From Actinobacillus indolicus (GTDB lineage: Bacteria; Pseudomonadota; Gammaproteobacteria; Enterobacterales; Pasteurellaceae), in NCBI RefSeq assembly GCF_004519515.1, contig NZ_CP038145.1, forward strand, positions 950,001 through 1,014,000: DNA of 64,000 nucleotides, in the 5' to 3' direction. The notes below the pieces were generated by a model. That model saw only the letters and a program-made list of their open reading frames with translations, ran no database searches and was not told the DNA's origin. Below are positions 1-7,997 of the stretch, in pieces (the stretch's first letter is position 1; every line of letters starts with the position of its first letter). Made by a program: the position numbers and the translations under genes.

Positions 1-195
1 TAGTCCTTAGACATTACGCGGTATTAGCTACAGTTTCCCGTAGTTATCCCCCTCCATAAGCCAGATTCCCAAGCATTACTCACCCGTCCGCCACTCGTCA
101 GCAAGAAAGCAAGCTTTCTCCTGCTACCGTTCGACTTGCATGTGTTAAGCCTGCCGCCAGCGTTCAATCTGAGCCATGATCAAACTCTTCAATTC
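1..195 (-). rRNA. rrs: 16S ribosomal RNA, 5' end (partial)
   Basis: The minus strand reads from the canonical 16S start (AATTGAAGAGTTTGATC, ending near 195) through TGGCTCAGATTGAACGCTGG and GTGAGTAATGCTTGGGAATC and runs off the window. Only about 195 nt, covering helices of the 5' domain and variable region V1, are present. The V1 loop (AGGAGAAAGCTTGCTTTCTT) and the following text look like Pasteurellaceae, but this is too short to name a species. Transcription runs leftward out of the window. Confidence 0.97.
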
Positions 196-410
196 AAAAA
201 GTTTAATCGCTCAATATGTACTGACTATAAAAAATCACATTAATATGAATTTCAAGTTAAGCACTTATCAAGACTTCAAAATTAAAAAAATATTTTCAAA
301 CAAAGTCAATCAACAAGTGCCCACACAGATTGTCTGATAAATTGTTAAAGAGCAAAAAAGAACGACGCACTGTCAAATTTAACTACTCACAACAGCGCGT
401 CGTTGTGTGG
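196..410 (-). promoter_or_regulatory. rrn leader with boxA and boxB-like hairpin
   Basis: Leader between the rrn promoter and 16S. A boxA antitermination element, TGCTCTTTAACA, lies at 343-354 on the minus strand and is followed by text very like the enterobacterial rrn leader (GACAATCTGTGTGGGC). Just upstream in the transcript an inverted repeat, AACGACGC at 361-368 against GCGTCGTT at 397-404, can form a boxB-like stem. Known role: loading the Nus antitermination complex and RNase III processing. From 444 to 531 I see only AT-rich DNA, which could act as an UP element; no gene. Confidence 0.85.
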
Positions 411-415
411 TGCGC

Positions 416-443
416 ATTATAGAGAAATCTCAAACCAACGCAA
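416..443 (-). promoter_or_regulatory. rrn promoter
   Basis: Minus-strand -35 TTGCGT (438-443) and perfect -10 TATAAT (416-421) with a 16-bp spacer, followed by a GCGC discriminator as expected for stringently controlled rRNA promoters. The DNA upstream of the -35 is A/T-rich (444-480), resembling an UP element. The start point should lie near 409, giving a leader of about 215 nt. Confidence 0.85.
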
Positions 444-531
444 GTACTTTTTTTAAAGTTTTTTTCTAAATGTTTTGTTTTTCACCAAAAATTAAAAACC
501 ACAAGATGTAACCTATTGATTTTAAATAAAA

Positions 532-1335
532 TTATTTTTCAACAAAATTCAGTATATTTAAGCGTTTAAATCCCCAATTCTGCATTACCTTTTCTCTTTT
601 TAGGAAGTCTTCATTATTTTGCGTACAAAATGCCTGATTTTCTTTGTTTTCGTTATCCACTTTAATCTTTACATCTTGTAACAAGCTCACCACACGGTTC
701 GCAATCCCATTGCCTGGATCAACAAAAAAACTCACTCGTGGTAATAGTTGTTGCAACTCTTCTTTGACTAATGGGAAATGTGTACACCCTAAAATCACCG
801 TGTCTAATGTCGGGTGTGATTGCCATTCTGCAACAACTTTTTGCAGACGTTGCATATCCACCGAACCCGTTTGCTGTTTTTCTTCGACAATTTCCACCAA
901 GTCCGTTGAACCAATACGTTCTACCACACACTCTTTTGCATAGCGTTCAATCAACTCATCAACATAAGGGCGTGTTACCGTGCCTTTGGTTGCAAGCAAG
1001 CCAATGGTTTTAGTTTGGGAAATTTGGGCAGCAGGTTTAATCGCAGGCACAGTCCCGACAATCGGCATTGCAAACCGTTCTCGCAAGGCAGGTAGCACCA
1101 CCGTACTGGCAGTGTTACAAGCGACAACCACCATATCAAGCGGATAGTTTTCTGCAATTTTTTGCACAATACTCACCGCTCGTTCGATCAGCACCGCTTC
1201 TGATTTTTCAGAATAAGGGAAATACGCATTGTCAAAACAGTAGAGATAATGGGCATCTGGCAGACTTTCACGAATGGCATCGTAAATAGTCAAACCGCCC
1301 ATTCCTGAGTCGTAAAGAAGAATTGTTGGTTTCAT
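532..1335 (-). CDS. murI: Glutamate racemase
   Basis: Converts L-glutamate to D-glutamate for peptidoglycan precursors in the cytoplasm. The 267-residue product has the family's normal length. Visible are the N-terminal YDSGMGG motif (Asp9, Ser10), the first catalytic cysteine in VACNTAS (Cys73) and the second in GCTHFPL (Cys184). It is the last gene of a leftward run that begins at rpoZ; the gap to ubiC is about 33 bp. The next thing downstream is the rrn promoter, reading the same way. ATG start; no oddities. Confidence 0.96.
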   Translation of the reverse strand: MKPTILLYDSGMGGLTIYDAIRESLPDAHYLYCFDNAYFPYSEKSEAVLIERAVSIVQKIAENYPLDMVVVACNTASTVVLPALRERFAMPIVGTVPAIKPAAQISQTKTIGLLATKGTVTRPYVDELIERYAKECVVERIGSTDLVEIVEEKQQTGSVDMQRLQKVVAEWQSHPTLDTVILGCTHFPLVKEELQQLLPRVSFFVDPGNGIANRVVSLLQDVKIKVDNENKENQAFCTQNNEDFLKREKVMQNWGFKRLNILNFVEK

Positions 1336-1368
1336 TATATTTCGTACTTAAAGAAATTCGGACGAATG

Positions 1369-1872
1369 CTACGCCTTTCTTGATGTGGTTTCAAATGAAA
1401 ATTGTGGCAAAAACAGCTCTCGAATTTCTAACGGATAACCTTTGAGTAGCAACGTTGAACGGCGAGCATATAAGCCTGTCTGTTTGTCTTGACACCATTC
1501 CAAAGTTAAACGCTGTGGATTTTGTGGGAACAGCCACAAACCAATGGGATTATCCCCTAGGGTTAAAACGGCTTGTGCCACATTCTTAATCGTGTCTTCC
1601 GCTAATAATGTTTGAGCAAAAATCCACGCATTGTCGTCACCGTTTAACACCACTTCTCGCACCCACATTTTTGCAAAATGTTGCTCAAAACCGACCGCTT
1701 GCCAGCCCTGTTGCACCACATCAACGGATAGCCTTTGGCAAATTTGTTGCAACTTTTCAGTTAAAGAGTTCGTATGTAACAGCCATTCTGCAACTTGGCT
1801 TGGCAAACCCGTTTCCGCCGTTTGCCAAGCAGATGTGGCTAATAAGGTTCGATACTGCTCGAAATCCTGCAT
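1369..1872 (-). CDS. ubiC: Chorismate--pyruvate lyase
   Basis: Removes pyruvate from chorismate to give 4-hydroxybenzoate, the first step of ubiquinone synthesis. The 167-residue length and the C-terminal half (QTGLYARRSTLLLKG, then LEIRELFLP carrying the conserved Glu) match UbiC. Its start codon abuts the stop of the SGNH hydrolase gene, so the two are probably translated together. Unlike enterobacteria, no ubiA follows; murI does. Assignment rests on family pattern recognition. Confidence 0.88.
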   Translation of the reverse strand: MQDFEQYRTLLATSAWQTAETGLPSQVAEWLLHTNSLTEKLQQICQRLSVDVVQQGWQAVGFEQHFAKMWVREVVLNGDDNAWIFAQTLLAEDTIKNVAQAVLTLGDNPIGLWLFPQNPQRLTLEWCQDKQTGLYARRSTLLLKGYPLEIRELFLPQFSFETTSRKA

Positions 1873-2472
1873 TTAAGCCCCTAGCTGTTTGAGCAAAATC
1901 TGCTCTAACACATCATAGCCTTGCTGAGTAAAGTGCAATCCGTCGTGACACAGATTTAAGTCCAATTTGCCTTCTTCGTTAGCAAAGACATTCCACGTTT
2001 TCACATAACGAATATCGGCAGGACAATGTGCTTCAAAATATTGATTTAACGCCAAAATTGCAGGGTTATCCGTGGTTGCAATGTTATTCACAGGGGTGGC
2101 TTCTAATAAATAGTAGCGAGATGTCGGAGCTAACGTTTTAAAGGCAGACACAATCTCATTAATCCAGTCTAACACTTGCTTCGGCGAATAATCAGGTTCT
2201 TTTACAATGTCATTCACCCCTAAAAAGATAAACACATCTTCGCCTAACTGTTTGATTAAATTACCTTTAACAATCACATCAAGGTATTGACGGGTGCTAG
2301 TACCAGATAACCCTAAATTTGCCACCGTTTTACCTGCAATATTCGGCGTGCCTTGTTCCATATCAGACCACATATCAAATAGTGAGTGACCAACAAGGGT
2401 AATTTGAGCTGTTTTATCAAACTCAGCCTGTTTGCTTAATGCTCTGTCTAAAATATCTTGATCTGTTTTCAT
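1873..2472 (-). CDS. SGNH/GDSL-family hydrolase
   Basis: Likely esterase or lipase-like hydrolase of unknown substrate; 199 residues with no signal peptide, so probably cytoplasmic. The four SGNH blocks are visible: GHS with nucleophile Ser30 (GDS replaced by GHS), Gly in NLGLSG (54-56), Asn in LGVND (84-88), and Asp177/His180 in CHDGLHF. I start at the ATG at 2472, which has AGGAGA upstream; a longer frame begins 12 codons earlier without a good ribosome site. It lies 39 bp after recG and directly before ubiC. Confidence 0.8.
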   Translation of the reverse strand: MKTDQDILDRALSKQAEFDKTAQITLVGHSLFDMWSDMEQGTPNIAGKTVANLGLSGTSTRQYLDVIVKGNLIKQLGEDVFIFLGVNDIVKEPDYSPKQVLDWINEIVSAFKTLAPTSRYYLLEATPVNNIATTDNPAILALNQYFEAHCPADIRYVKTWNVFANEEGKLDLNLCHDGLHFTQQGYDVLEQILLKQLGA

Positions 2473-2511
2473 TAGTTCTCCTTTTTGTAAAAAATTCGCA
2501 AATCTCACCGC

Positions 2512-4593
2512 TTACGCATTGCTATAAACCGTCTTTTCATCAAGCCAACGGCGAATTAACAGTTTAGCTGTATCGGGATATTTCAAAGTTAGCTGTTTGG
2601 CGTAGTTCTGCACCAACGGGATCATTTTACGATCTCGCATTAAATTCGCAATTTTGAACTCCGCCATACCTGTCTGTTTTGTGCCTAACACTTCACCCGG
2701 TCCACGAATTTCCAAATCTTTTTCAGCAATCACAAAACCGTCTTGACTATCTCTCAGCACCTGTAACCGCTTAGATGAAATTTTACCCAATGGAGCTTTG
2801 TACATCAAGACACAATGGGAAGCCGTCGCTCCACGCCCAACACGCCCACGCAGTTGGTGCAACTGTGCCAGCCCCAAACGCTCCGAGTTTTCGATAATCA
2901 TCAAACTGGCATTCGGCACATCTACACCGACTTCAATCACCGTTGTTGCCACCAATAAATCAATATTTGCTGCCTTAAATTCCGTCATAATCGCTTGTTT
3001 TTCTTGTGGTTTCATTCGCCCGTGAACCAAGCCAATCCGCAAATCGGGCAAGACACGTTGTAAATCTTCGGCAATCGCTGCTGCCGCTTGTGCTTCTAAC
3101 ACTTCCGACTCATCAATCAGCGTACAAACCCAATAGGCTTGGCGTTTTTCATTTTTACAGGCTTGATAAACACGGCGAACCACTTCATCTCGACGATCTT
3201 CCGAAATCGCCACCGTCGTAATCGGCGTTCGCCCCGGGGGAAGCTCGTCAATAATGGATGTATCTAGATCCGCATAGACGGTCATCGCCAAGGTGCGTGG
3301 AATAGGCGTTGCGGTCATAATCAACTGGTGCGGATAGATATCGCCCTTCGCCCCTTTTTCGCGTAAGGTTAAACGTTGATGCACGCCGAAACGGTGCTGT
3401 TCATCAATAATCACAAGAGCAAGATGATGAAATTCCACCTGATCTTGAAACAGGGCGTGCGTGCCGATAATCATCTGCACATCGCCATTTTTAATCGCTT
3501 CCAACTGTGCCGTTCTCGCTTTACCTTTCACCTTGCCAGCTAACCAGCCCACTTCAATCCCAAACGGTTTGAGCCAATTGGCAAAATTATGGGCGTGTTG
3601 CTCGGCAAGGATTTCGGTCGGCGCCATTAACGCTACCTGTTTACCATTGTCAATCGCCAGTAGTGCTGCCAATGCTGCCACAAGGGTTTTGCCTGAACCC
3701 ACATCGCCTTGCACCAGTCGCATCATCGGGAAAGGTTTCGCCAAATCCTGTTCAATCTCTGCGGTTACACGACTTTGGGCGTTGGTCGGCTGAAACGGCA
3801 AAGTCGCCAAAAAGCGTTGTTTTAAATCGGTTTGATAACGTAGCGGTTCAGCAAAATGTTGTTGCACGCCCATTCGCACCTGTTGCATTGCCAAATTATG
3901 TGCCAACAACTCTTCAAAAATCAGCCGTTTTTGTGCAGGGTGTTCGCCTTTATCTAACAATTCAGACGACACACTCGGCGGCGGTCGATGTAACAACTGC
4001 AAGGCTTCTTTTAAGCTATATTTATGCGGATTAAATTCATCGGGAAGTAATTCTGCCACTTGCACACGCTCAAGTAACGCCAAGGCTTGATCGGTTAATT
4101 TACGCAAAGAAGCTTGTTTCAAGCCTTCGGTTGTTGGATAAATCGGTGTCAATGTTTCCGCCAGTTCAAGCGGTTGGTTTCCCCGAATAATTTGATATTC
4201 AGGATGATGAATTTCTGCCATAAAACGACCGCGTTTAATCTCGCCAAAGGCTTTGACCCTTACGCCAGTCGCCAAACTGTTTTTCATTCCCGCATTGAAA
4301 TTAAAGAATTTCAGGGTAATTTTGCTTGTTCCGTCAGAAATCGTGGTACTTAAAATCGGACGACGACCGAATTGTACTTCCGTCAGTTGCACAAAGCCTT
4401 CAACCGTCGCAAAACTTTCAGGACGAACATCCGCAATCGGCGTGATCCGAGTACGGTCTTCATACCGCATAGGCAAATGGAATAGCAGATCTTGCACGTT
4501 ATTAATGCCGATCCGACTGAGTTTCTCTGAAATCGCCGCTCCAACCCCCGAAAGGGCGGTTAGCGGTACACCGTCTAATAGTTGTTGGCTCAT
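2512..4593 (-). CDS. recG: ATP-dependent DNA helicase RecG
   Basis: Branch-migrates and regresses stalled replication forks and Holliday junctions. The 693-residue length is normal. The order is an N-terminal wedge/OB domain (about 60-160), Walker A GDVGSGKT at 296-303, DEQH at 397-400, then helicase motifs including TATPIPRTLAM and the C-terminal QLRGRVGRG. It follows spoT, a common Pasteurellaceae neighbour, but a hairpin at 4642-4660 separates them. Confidence 0.97.
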   Translation of the reverse strand: MSQQLLDGVPLTALSGVGAAISEKLSRIGINNVQDLLFHLPMRYEDRTRITPIADVRPESFATVEGFVQLTEVQFGRRPILSTTISDGTSKITLKFFNFNAGMKNSLATGVRVKAFGEIKRGRFMAEIHHPEYQIIRGNQPLELAETLTPIYPTTEGLKQASLRKLTDQALALLERVQVAELLPDEFNPHKYSLKEALQLLHRPPPSVSSELLDKGEHPAQKRLIFEELLAHNLAMQQVRMGVQQHFAEPLRYQTDLKQRFLATLPFQPTNAQSRVTAEIEQDLAKPFPMMRLVQGDVGSGKTLVAALAALLAIDNGKQVALMAPTEILAEQHAHNFANWLKPFGIEVGWLAGKVKGKARTAQLEAIKNGDVQMIIGTHALFQDQVEFHHLALVIIDEQHRFGVHQRLTLREKGAKGDIYPHQLIMTATPIPRTLAMTVYADLDTSIIDELPPGRTPITTVAISEDRRDEVVRRVYQACKNEKRQAYWVCTLIDESEVLEAQAAAAIAEDLQRVLPDLRIGLVHGRMKPQEKQAIMTEFKAANIDLLVATTVIEVGVDVPNASLMIIENSERLGLAQLHQLRGRVGRGATASHCVLMYKAPLGKISSKRLQVLRDSQDGFVIAEKDLEIRGPGEVLGTKQTGMAEFKIANLMRDRKMIPLVQNYAKQLTLKYPDTAKLLIRRWLDEKTVYSNA

Positions 4594-4641
4594 TGCAAAA
4601 TTTTTGTAAGAAATGACCGCTTGATTGTATAAAAGAACAAA

Positions 4642-4660
4642 GGGTGCCGCAATGGCACCC
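4642..4660 (-). terminator. Intrinsic terminator after spoT
   Basis: A 7-bp stem, GGGTGCC against GGCACCC with a 5-nt loop, is followed on the minus strand by TTTGTTCTTTT. It lies 17 bp beyond the spoT stop and upstream of recG. The T tract is interrupted, so readthrough into recG is likely. Confidence 0.6.
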
Positions 4661-4676
4661 TGATAGGATTTGCAAA

Positions 4677-6788
4677 TTATCCAGCTGATCTCACCGCTTG
4701 TACCACGCCGGTAAGATGGCTGAGTTTAGCTAAAATGTCATTGAGATGGGCTTTATCTTTTACACTTACTAGCAATTTCACTTGATACACACCACCTTCT
4801 CGCTGTTGGCTGTGAATATCAAGGATATTGCTGTTCATTTTGGCAATCGCAGAAGTAATCCCTGCAAGAATGCCTTGTTGATTGAGAATATCGACCACGA
4901 TTTCTGCTTCAAATTCAACGGATTTATCTTTGGCAATTTCCCAACTTACAGGCATATAGTGACGATGATCGGTGACGGCATCTTTTACATTTTTGCAGGT
5001 TAAACAGTGAACCATTAGCCCTTTGCCCGAACTGATATGAGCGATGATTTCATCCCCCGGCACAGGCAAACAGCATTTCGCAAAGCTAATCAAACCGCTA
5101 TCTACACCCTGAATTGCAAGGGGTTGATTATTTTCGGGGTTGCCGTCCGTATCAATCTCTAGAGTTTTACCTGATAAACGTTGAGCCACCACGCCACTAA
5201 TCTGATTGCCCAAACCGATTTCGGCTAACAGATCATCAAACTGCTCTAACTTCAAATCCGTCAGTACATTTTCTATTACAAGCGGGTCAATTTGCTCAAA
5301 ACTTTGCAAATTGAGTGACAATAATAATTGTCGTCTACCAAGTGAAATCGCTTCTGTACGTTGCTGGCGTTTTAAAGTATTTCGAATACAAGAGCGTGCT
5401 TTTGCCGTCACTACAAAGTTTAGCCACAATGCATTTAAACGTGGACTTTCTGCCGTTTGAATTTCAATGGTTTGCCCTGATTGCAACGGTTGAGAAAGTG
5501 GATACGGCTGATGATCGACCACTGCACCAATACAGCGGTCGCCCACATCGGTATGTACCGCATAGGCGAAATCCACTGCCGTCGCATTGGCTGGAAGCTG
5601 TACGATACGACCTTTCGGGGTAAAGACGTAGATGTCGCTTGAGAACAGATCGGATTTAACGTTTTCGATAAACTCCGCTGAGTTGCCTGCACTTTGTTGC
5701 ATTTCCACGATACTTTTGAGCCATTGCTGCGCACGGACTTGTACACTCATATTGGCTTGCTCTTGATACCCCCAGAAAGCCGCCACACCAAGACGTGCAG
5801 CCTGATCCATCTCTTCTGTACGAATTAATACATCCACAGGCACACCTTTATGCCCAATCATAGAAGTATGCAACGATTGGTAGCCATTGGTTTTCGGCAC
5901 TGCAATATAATCTTTGACTTGGAATGGGCGTGGTTTATACAGACTATGCATTTGCCCTAAAACACGGTAGCAGTTATCAATGTTATCCACGACAACTCGG
6001 AATGAGTAAATATCTAAAATAGAATTAAAACGTTGTGCTTTTTGGCGCATACGTTCGTAAAGATAGTAGAGATGACGCTCTTTACCATAAACTCGCGCTT
6101 TGATTCCAACTTCTCCTAAACGAGCATGGATTTCTTCAGAAATGCGCTGAATCATCGCTTGGTTTGATCCCCTTGCTGTATCAACTGCCATTTTTAACAC
6201 ACGATAACGGTGGGGATACATCGCTTCAAGACAGAGATCTTCTAATTGATTTTTTAAATGTTCAATACCCAAACGGTGAGCCAATGGTGTGTAAATTTCG
6301 AGGGTTTCCTTCGCAATACGTTGGCGTTTATCAGGACGCAACGCCCCAAGGGTTTGCATATTGTGGGTACGGTCGGCGAGTTTGATTAATACCACGCGAA
6401 CATCTTTGGTCATCGCCAAGATCATTTTTCGGAAATTTTCGACCTGTGCTTCTTGACGGGTACGGAACTTTAATTTATCTAGTTTCGATACACCTTGCAC
6501 AATTTCAGCAGTACTGGTGCCAAACTCTGCGGCAAGTTGCTCTTCCGTGTAAGGTGTATCTTCAATCACATCGTGCAGTAGTGCTGCCATTACCGCTTCA
6601 TGATCAAGTTTCATCTCAGCAATGATGCACGCTACAGCAACAGGGTGAGTAATGTAAGGTTCACCACTTGAACGGAATTGCCCTTCGTGTGCATGTTTTG
6701 CTACCACAAAAGCACGTTTAACCATTTCTATTTGATCAGCGGGTAAATACCCTTGAATCACACGATCAAGACTTTCAAACAGTTCCAC
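4677..6788 (-). CDS. spoT: Bifunctional (p)ppGpp synthetase/hydrolase SpoT
   Basis: Makes and mainly degrades the stringent-response alarmone (p)ppGpp. The 703-residue product matches SpoT length. The hydrolase HD motif HDVIED is intact at 72-77, supporting hydrolase activity and SpoT rather than RelA. The synthetase region contains the conserved GYQSLHT segment, followed by a TGS domain (IYVFTPKGRIVQLP) and a C-terminal ACT domain. It sits after rpoZ as in many gammaproteobacteria, but a strong hairpin at 6850-6890 separates them. Confidence 0.96.
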   Translation of the reverse strand: MELFESLDRVIQGYLPADQIEMVKRAFVVAKHAHEGQFRSSGEPYITHPVAVACIIAEMKLDHEAVMAALLHDVIEDTPYTEEQLAAEFGTSTAEIVQGVSKLDKLKFRTRQEAQVENFRKMILAMTKDVRVVLIKLADRTHNMQTLGALRPDKRQRIAKETLEIYTPLAHRLGIEHLKNQLEDLCLEAMYPHRYRVLKMAVDTARGSNQAMIQRISEEIHARLGEVGIKARVYGKERHLYYLYERMRQKAQRFNSILDIYSFRVVVDNIDNCYRVLGQMHSLYKPRPFQVKDYIAVPKTNGYQSLHTSMIGHKGVPVDVLIRTEEMDQAARLGVAAFWGYQEQANMSVQVRAQQWLKSIVEMQQSAGNSAEFIENVKSDLFSSDIYVFTPKGRIVQLPANATAVDFAYAVHTDVGDRCIGAVVDHQPYPLSQPLQSGQTIEIQTAESPRLNALWLNFVVTAKARSCIRNTLKRQQRTEAISLGRRQLLLSLNLQSFEQIDPLVIENVLTDLKLEQFDDLLAEIGLGNQISGVVAQRLSGKTLEIDTDGNPENNQPLAIQGVDSGLISFAKCCLPVPGDEIIAHISSGKGLMVHCLTCKNVKDAVTDHRHYMPVSWEIAKDKSVEFEAEIVVDILNQQGILAGITSAIAKMNSNILDIHSQQREGGVYQVKLLVSVKDKAHLNDILAKLSHLTGVVQAVRSAG

Positions 6789-6849
6789 TTTCTACTCCAC
6801 CACAATGACAACAACTTAGATATTAAAGATAGATAATGTATAACGAAAA

Positions 6850-6890
6850 ATGGACAATGAAAAGGGTAAATCCCCCATTTCATTGTCCAT
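6850..6890 (-). terminator. Terminator between rpoZ and spoT
   Basis: A perfect 13-bp stem (6850-6862 with 6878-6890) encloses a 15-nt loop and is followed on the minus strand by TTTTT. It would stop transcription leaving rpoZ, so spoT probably needs its own promoter or depends on readthrough. Confidence 0.75.
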
Positions 6891-6911
6891 TTTCAACTTA
6901 ACTTGATCTAA

Positions 6912-7193
6912 TTATGAATTCGCTTGCACATCTGCAAGGAAAGAAATCGCTTCTTTTTCTGCAACTTCTTGAGCAATCGCATCAAATTTTTCTTGTTGAT
7001 CCATAATTTGATTGTTGATTAAGCCTTCTTCGATCTCACGTAATGCAATCACCGTTGGCTTATCACCTTCTTCTGGGACTAACGGTTCACGTGTGTGAAG
7101 CTGTAATTGTCTTGCACGGCGAGCTGCCGTTAAAATCAAATCAAATCGGTTGCCAACTTTCTCTACTGCATCTTGTACGGTTACACGAGCCAT
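6912..7193 (-). CDS. rpoZ: RNA polymerase omega subunit
   Basis: Small subunit that helps fold the beta' subunit and, in known enterobacterial systems, helps bind ppGpp. The 93-residue product begins [19 protein letters not shown] and contains the AARRARQL segment typical of omega. The spoT gene follows downstream, linking it to the ppGpp response. ATG start. Confidence 0.96.
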   Translation of the reverse strand: MARVTVQDAVEKVGNRFDLILTAARRARQLQLHTREPLVPEEGDKPTVIALREIEEGLINNQIMDQQEKFDAIAQEVAEKEAISFLADVQANS

Positions 7194-7320
7194 GCTTTAC
7201 TCCAAATTTTGCAAAATTCTGAACTTATAAAAGGTTGGAGATTATACAGAAGTTGTCTGATTGTCGCAATCAAATTACACCTTCATAAAAAAATTAACTT
7301 TTTTAAAAAAATTTTTATTT

Positions 7321-7353
7321 CTTAAGTTTTTTTTAAGATTTGCTTGGTTTAAT
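7321..7353 (+). promoter_or_regulatory. PmrA/QseB-type box and promoter of ygiW-like gene 1
   Basis: Direct hexamers CTTAAG (7321-7326) and TTTAAG (7332-7337) are separated by exactly 5 bp, matching the published PmrA (BasR)-type box YTTAAK-N5-YTTAAK. A -10-like TTTAAT lies 10 bp beyond (7348-7353). The same arrangement with the same spacing precedes the second ygiW-like gene at 27074. A small stem-loop (CGAAGGGC/GCCTTTCG) lies in the leader. No pmrAB or qseBC genes are in this window, so the regulator is inferred. Confidence 0.7.
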
Positions 7354-7425
7354 ACACATCAACGAAGGGCAACCGCCTTTCGCTATAAACATCATAACTA
7401 TTTAAAATACACATTGGAGTAATCT

Positions 7426-7821
7426 ATGAAAAAAGCAATTATCTTAACCACTTTATTAGCCGTTTCTACTGTAACTATGGCAAAAGGCGATGGCGATGAT
7501 CGTCACCGTGGTGGATACCATGATGGCAAAGGTCAAACCCAACAAGGTTTCTTTGATGAAAGCCTTGCGGTAAAAACCGTTGCTGATGCCTTAAAAGCAA
7601 GTGACGACACCCCTGCATTATTAGAAGGTCAAATCGTTAAACAGCTTGATAAAGATGAATTCACCTTTAAAGATGCAACAGGCGAAATCACCATTGATGT
7701 CAGCAAACGTGCATGGCAAGGTCAAAACATCACCCCACAAGATACCATTCAAATTCGCGGTAAAGTCGATAGCGAATGGGGTAAAACAGAAGTGGATGTA
7801 AAACAAATTACGAAGAAATAA
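7426..7821 (+). CDS. YgiW/YdeI-family periplasmic OB-fold (BOF) protein, copy 1
   Basis: A 131-residue secreted protein: an N-terminal signal peptide (MKKAIILTTLLAVSTVTMA), a His/Asp/Gly-rich stretch, then a BOF-type OB fold (EGQIVKQLDKDEFTFKDATG to DVKQITKK) closely resembling E. coli YgiW. Known members are periplasmic stress-tolerance proteins, often beside qseBC. A near-identical paralog lies at 27172. The GDGDDRHRGGYHDG segment might bind metal (inference). It is preceded by a PmrA-type box and followed by a USS terminator, then eptA. Confidence 0.88.
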   Translation: MKKAIILTTLLAVSTVTMAKGDGDDRHRGGYHDGKGQTQQGFFDESLAVKTVADALKASDDTPALLEGQIVKQLDKDEFTFKDATGEITIDVSKRAWQGQNITPQDTIQIRGKVDSEWGKTEVDVKQITKK

Positions 7822-7840
7822 TTTTCTTCAATACAAGCGG

Positions 7841-7879
7841 TCGGATTTGTGGAGAAATTTGCAAATCCGATTTTTATTT
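7841..7879 (+). terminator. USS-containing terminator after ygiW-like gene 1
   Basis: Stem TCGGATTTG (7841-7849) with CAAATCCGA (7862-7870) followed by TTTTTATTT. The left arm continues an uptake signal core beginning at 7833. It partly separates this gene from the eptA-like gene, which starts 119 bp further on. Confidence 0.75.
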
Positions 7880-7997
7880 GTAAAAACAATTATCAAAAAC
7901 ATCTTACTGTATTTTTATAAAAATTTTATATAAAACAGTGAACATTATTTCAAATTACATCTCTAAGCTACGCAGTATTTTTTGATAAGGTTTATCT

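Noticed and set aside
4253..4609. Plus-strand frame inside recG
   Set aside because: It is antisense to a highly conserved helicase and its product resembles no family.
7262..7420. Riboswitch in the leader of ygiW-like gene 1
   Set aside because: Only a small stem-loop is visible; no known riboswitch core.
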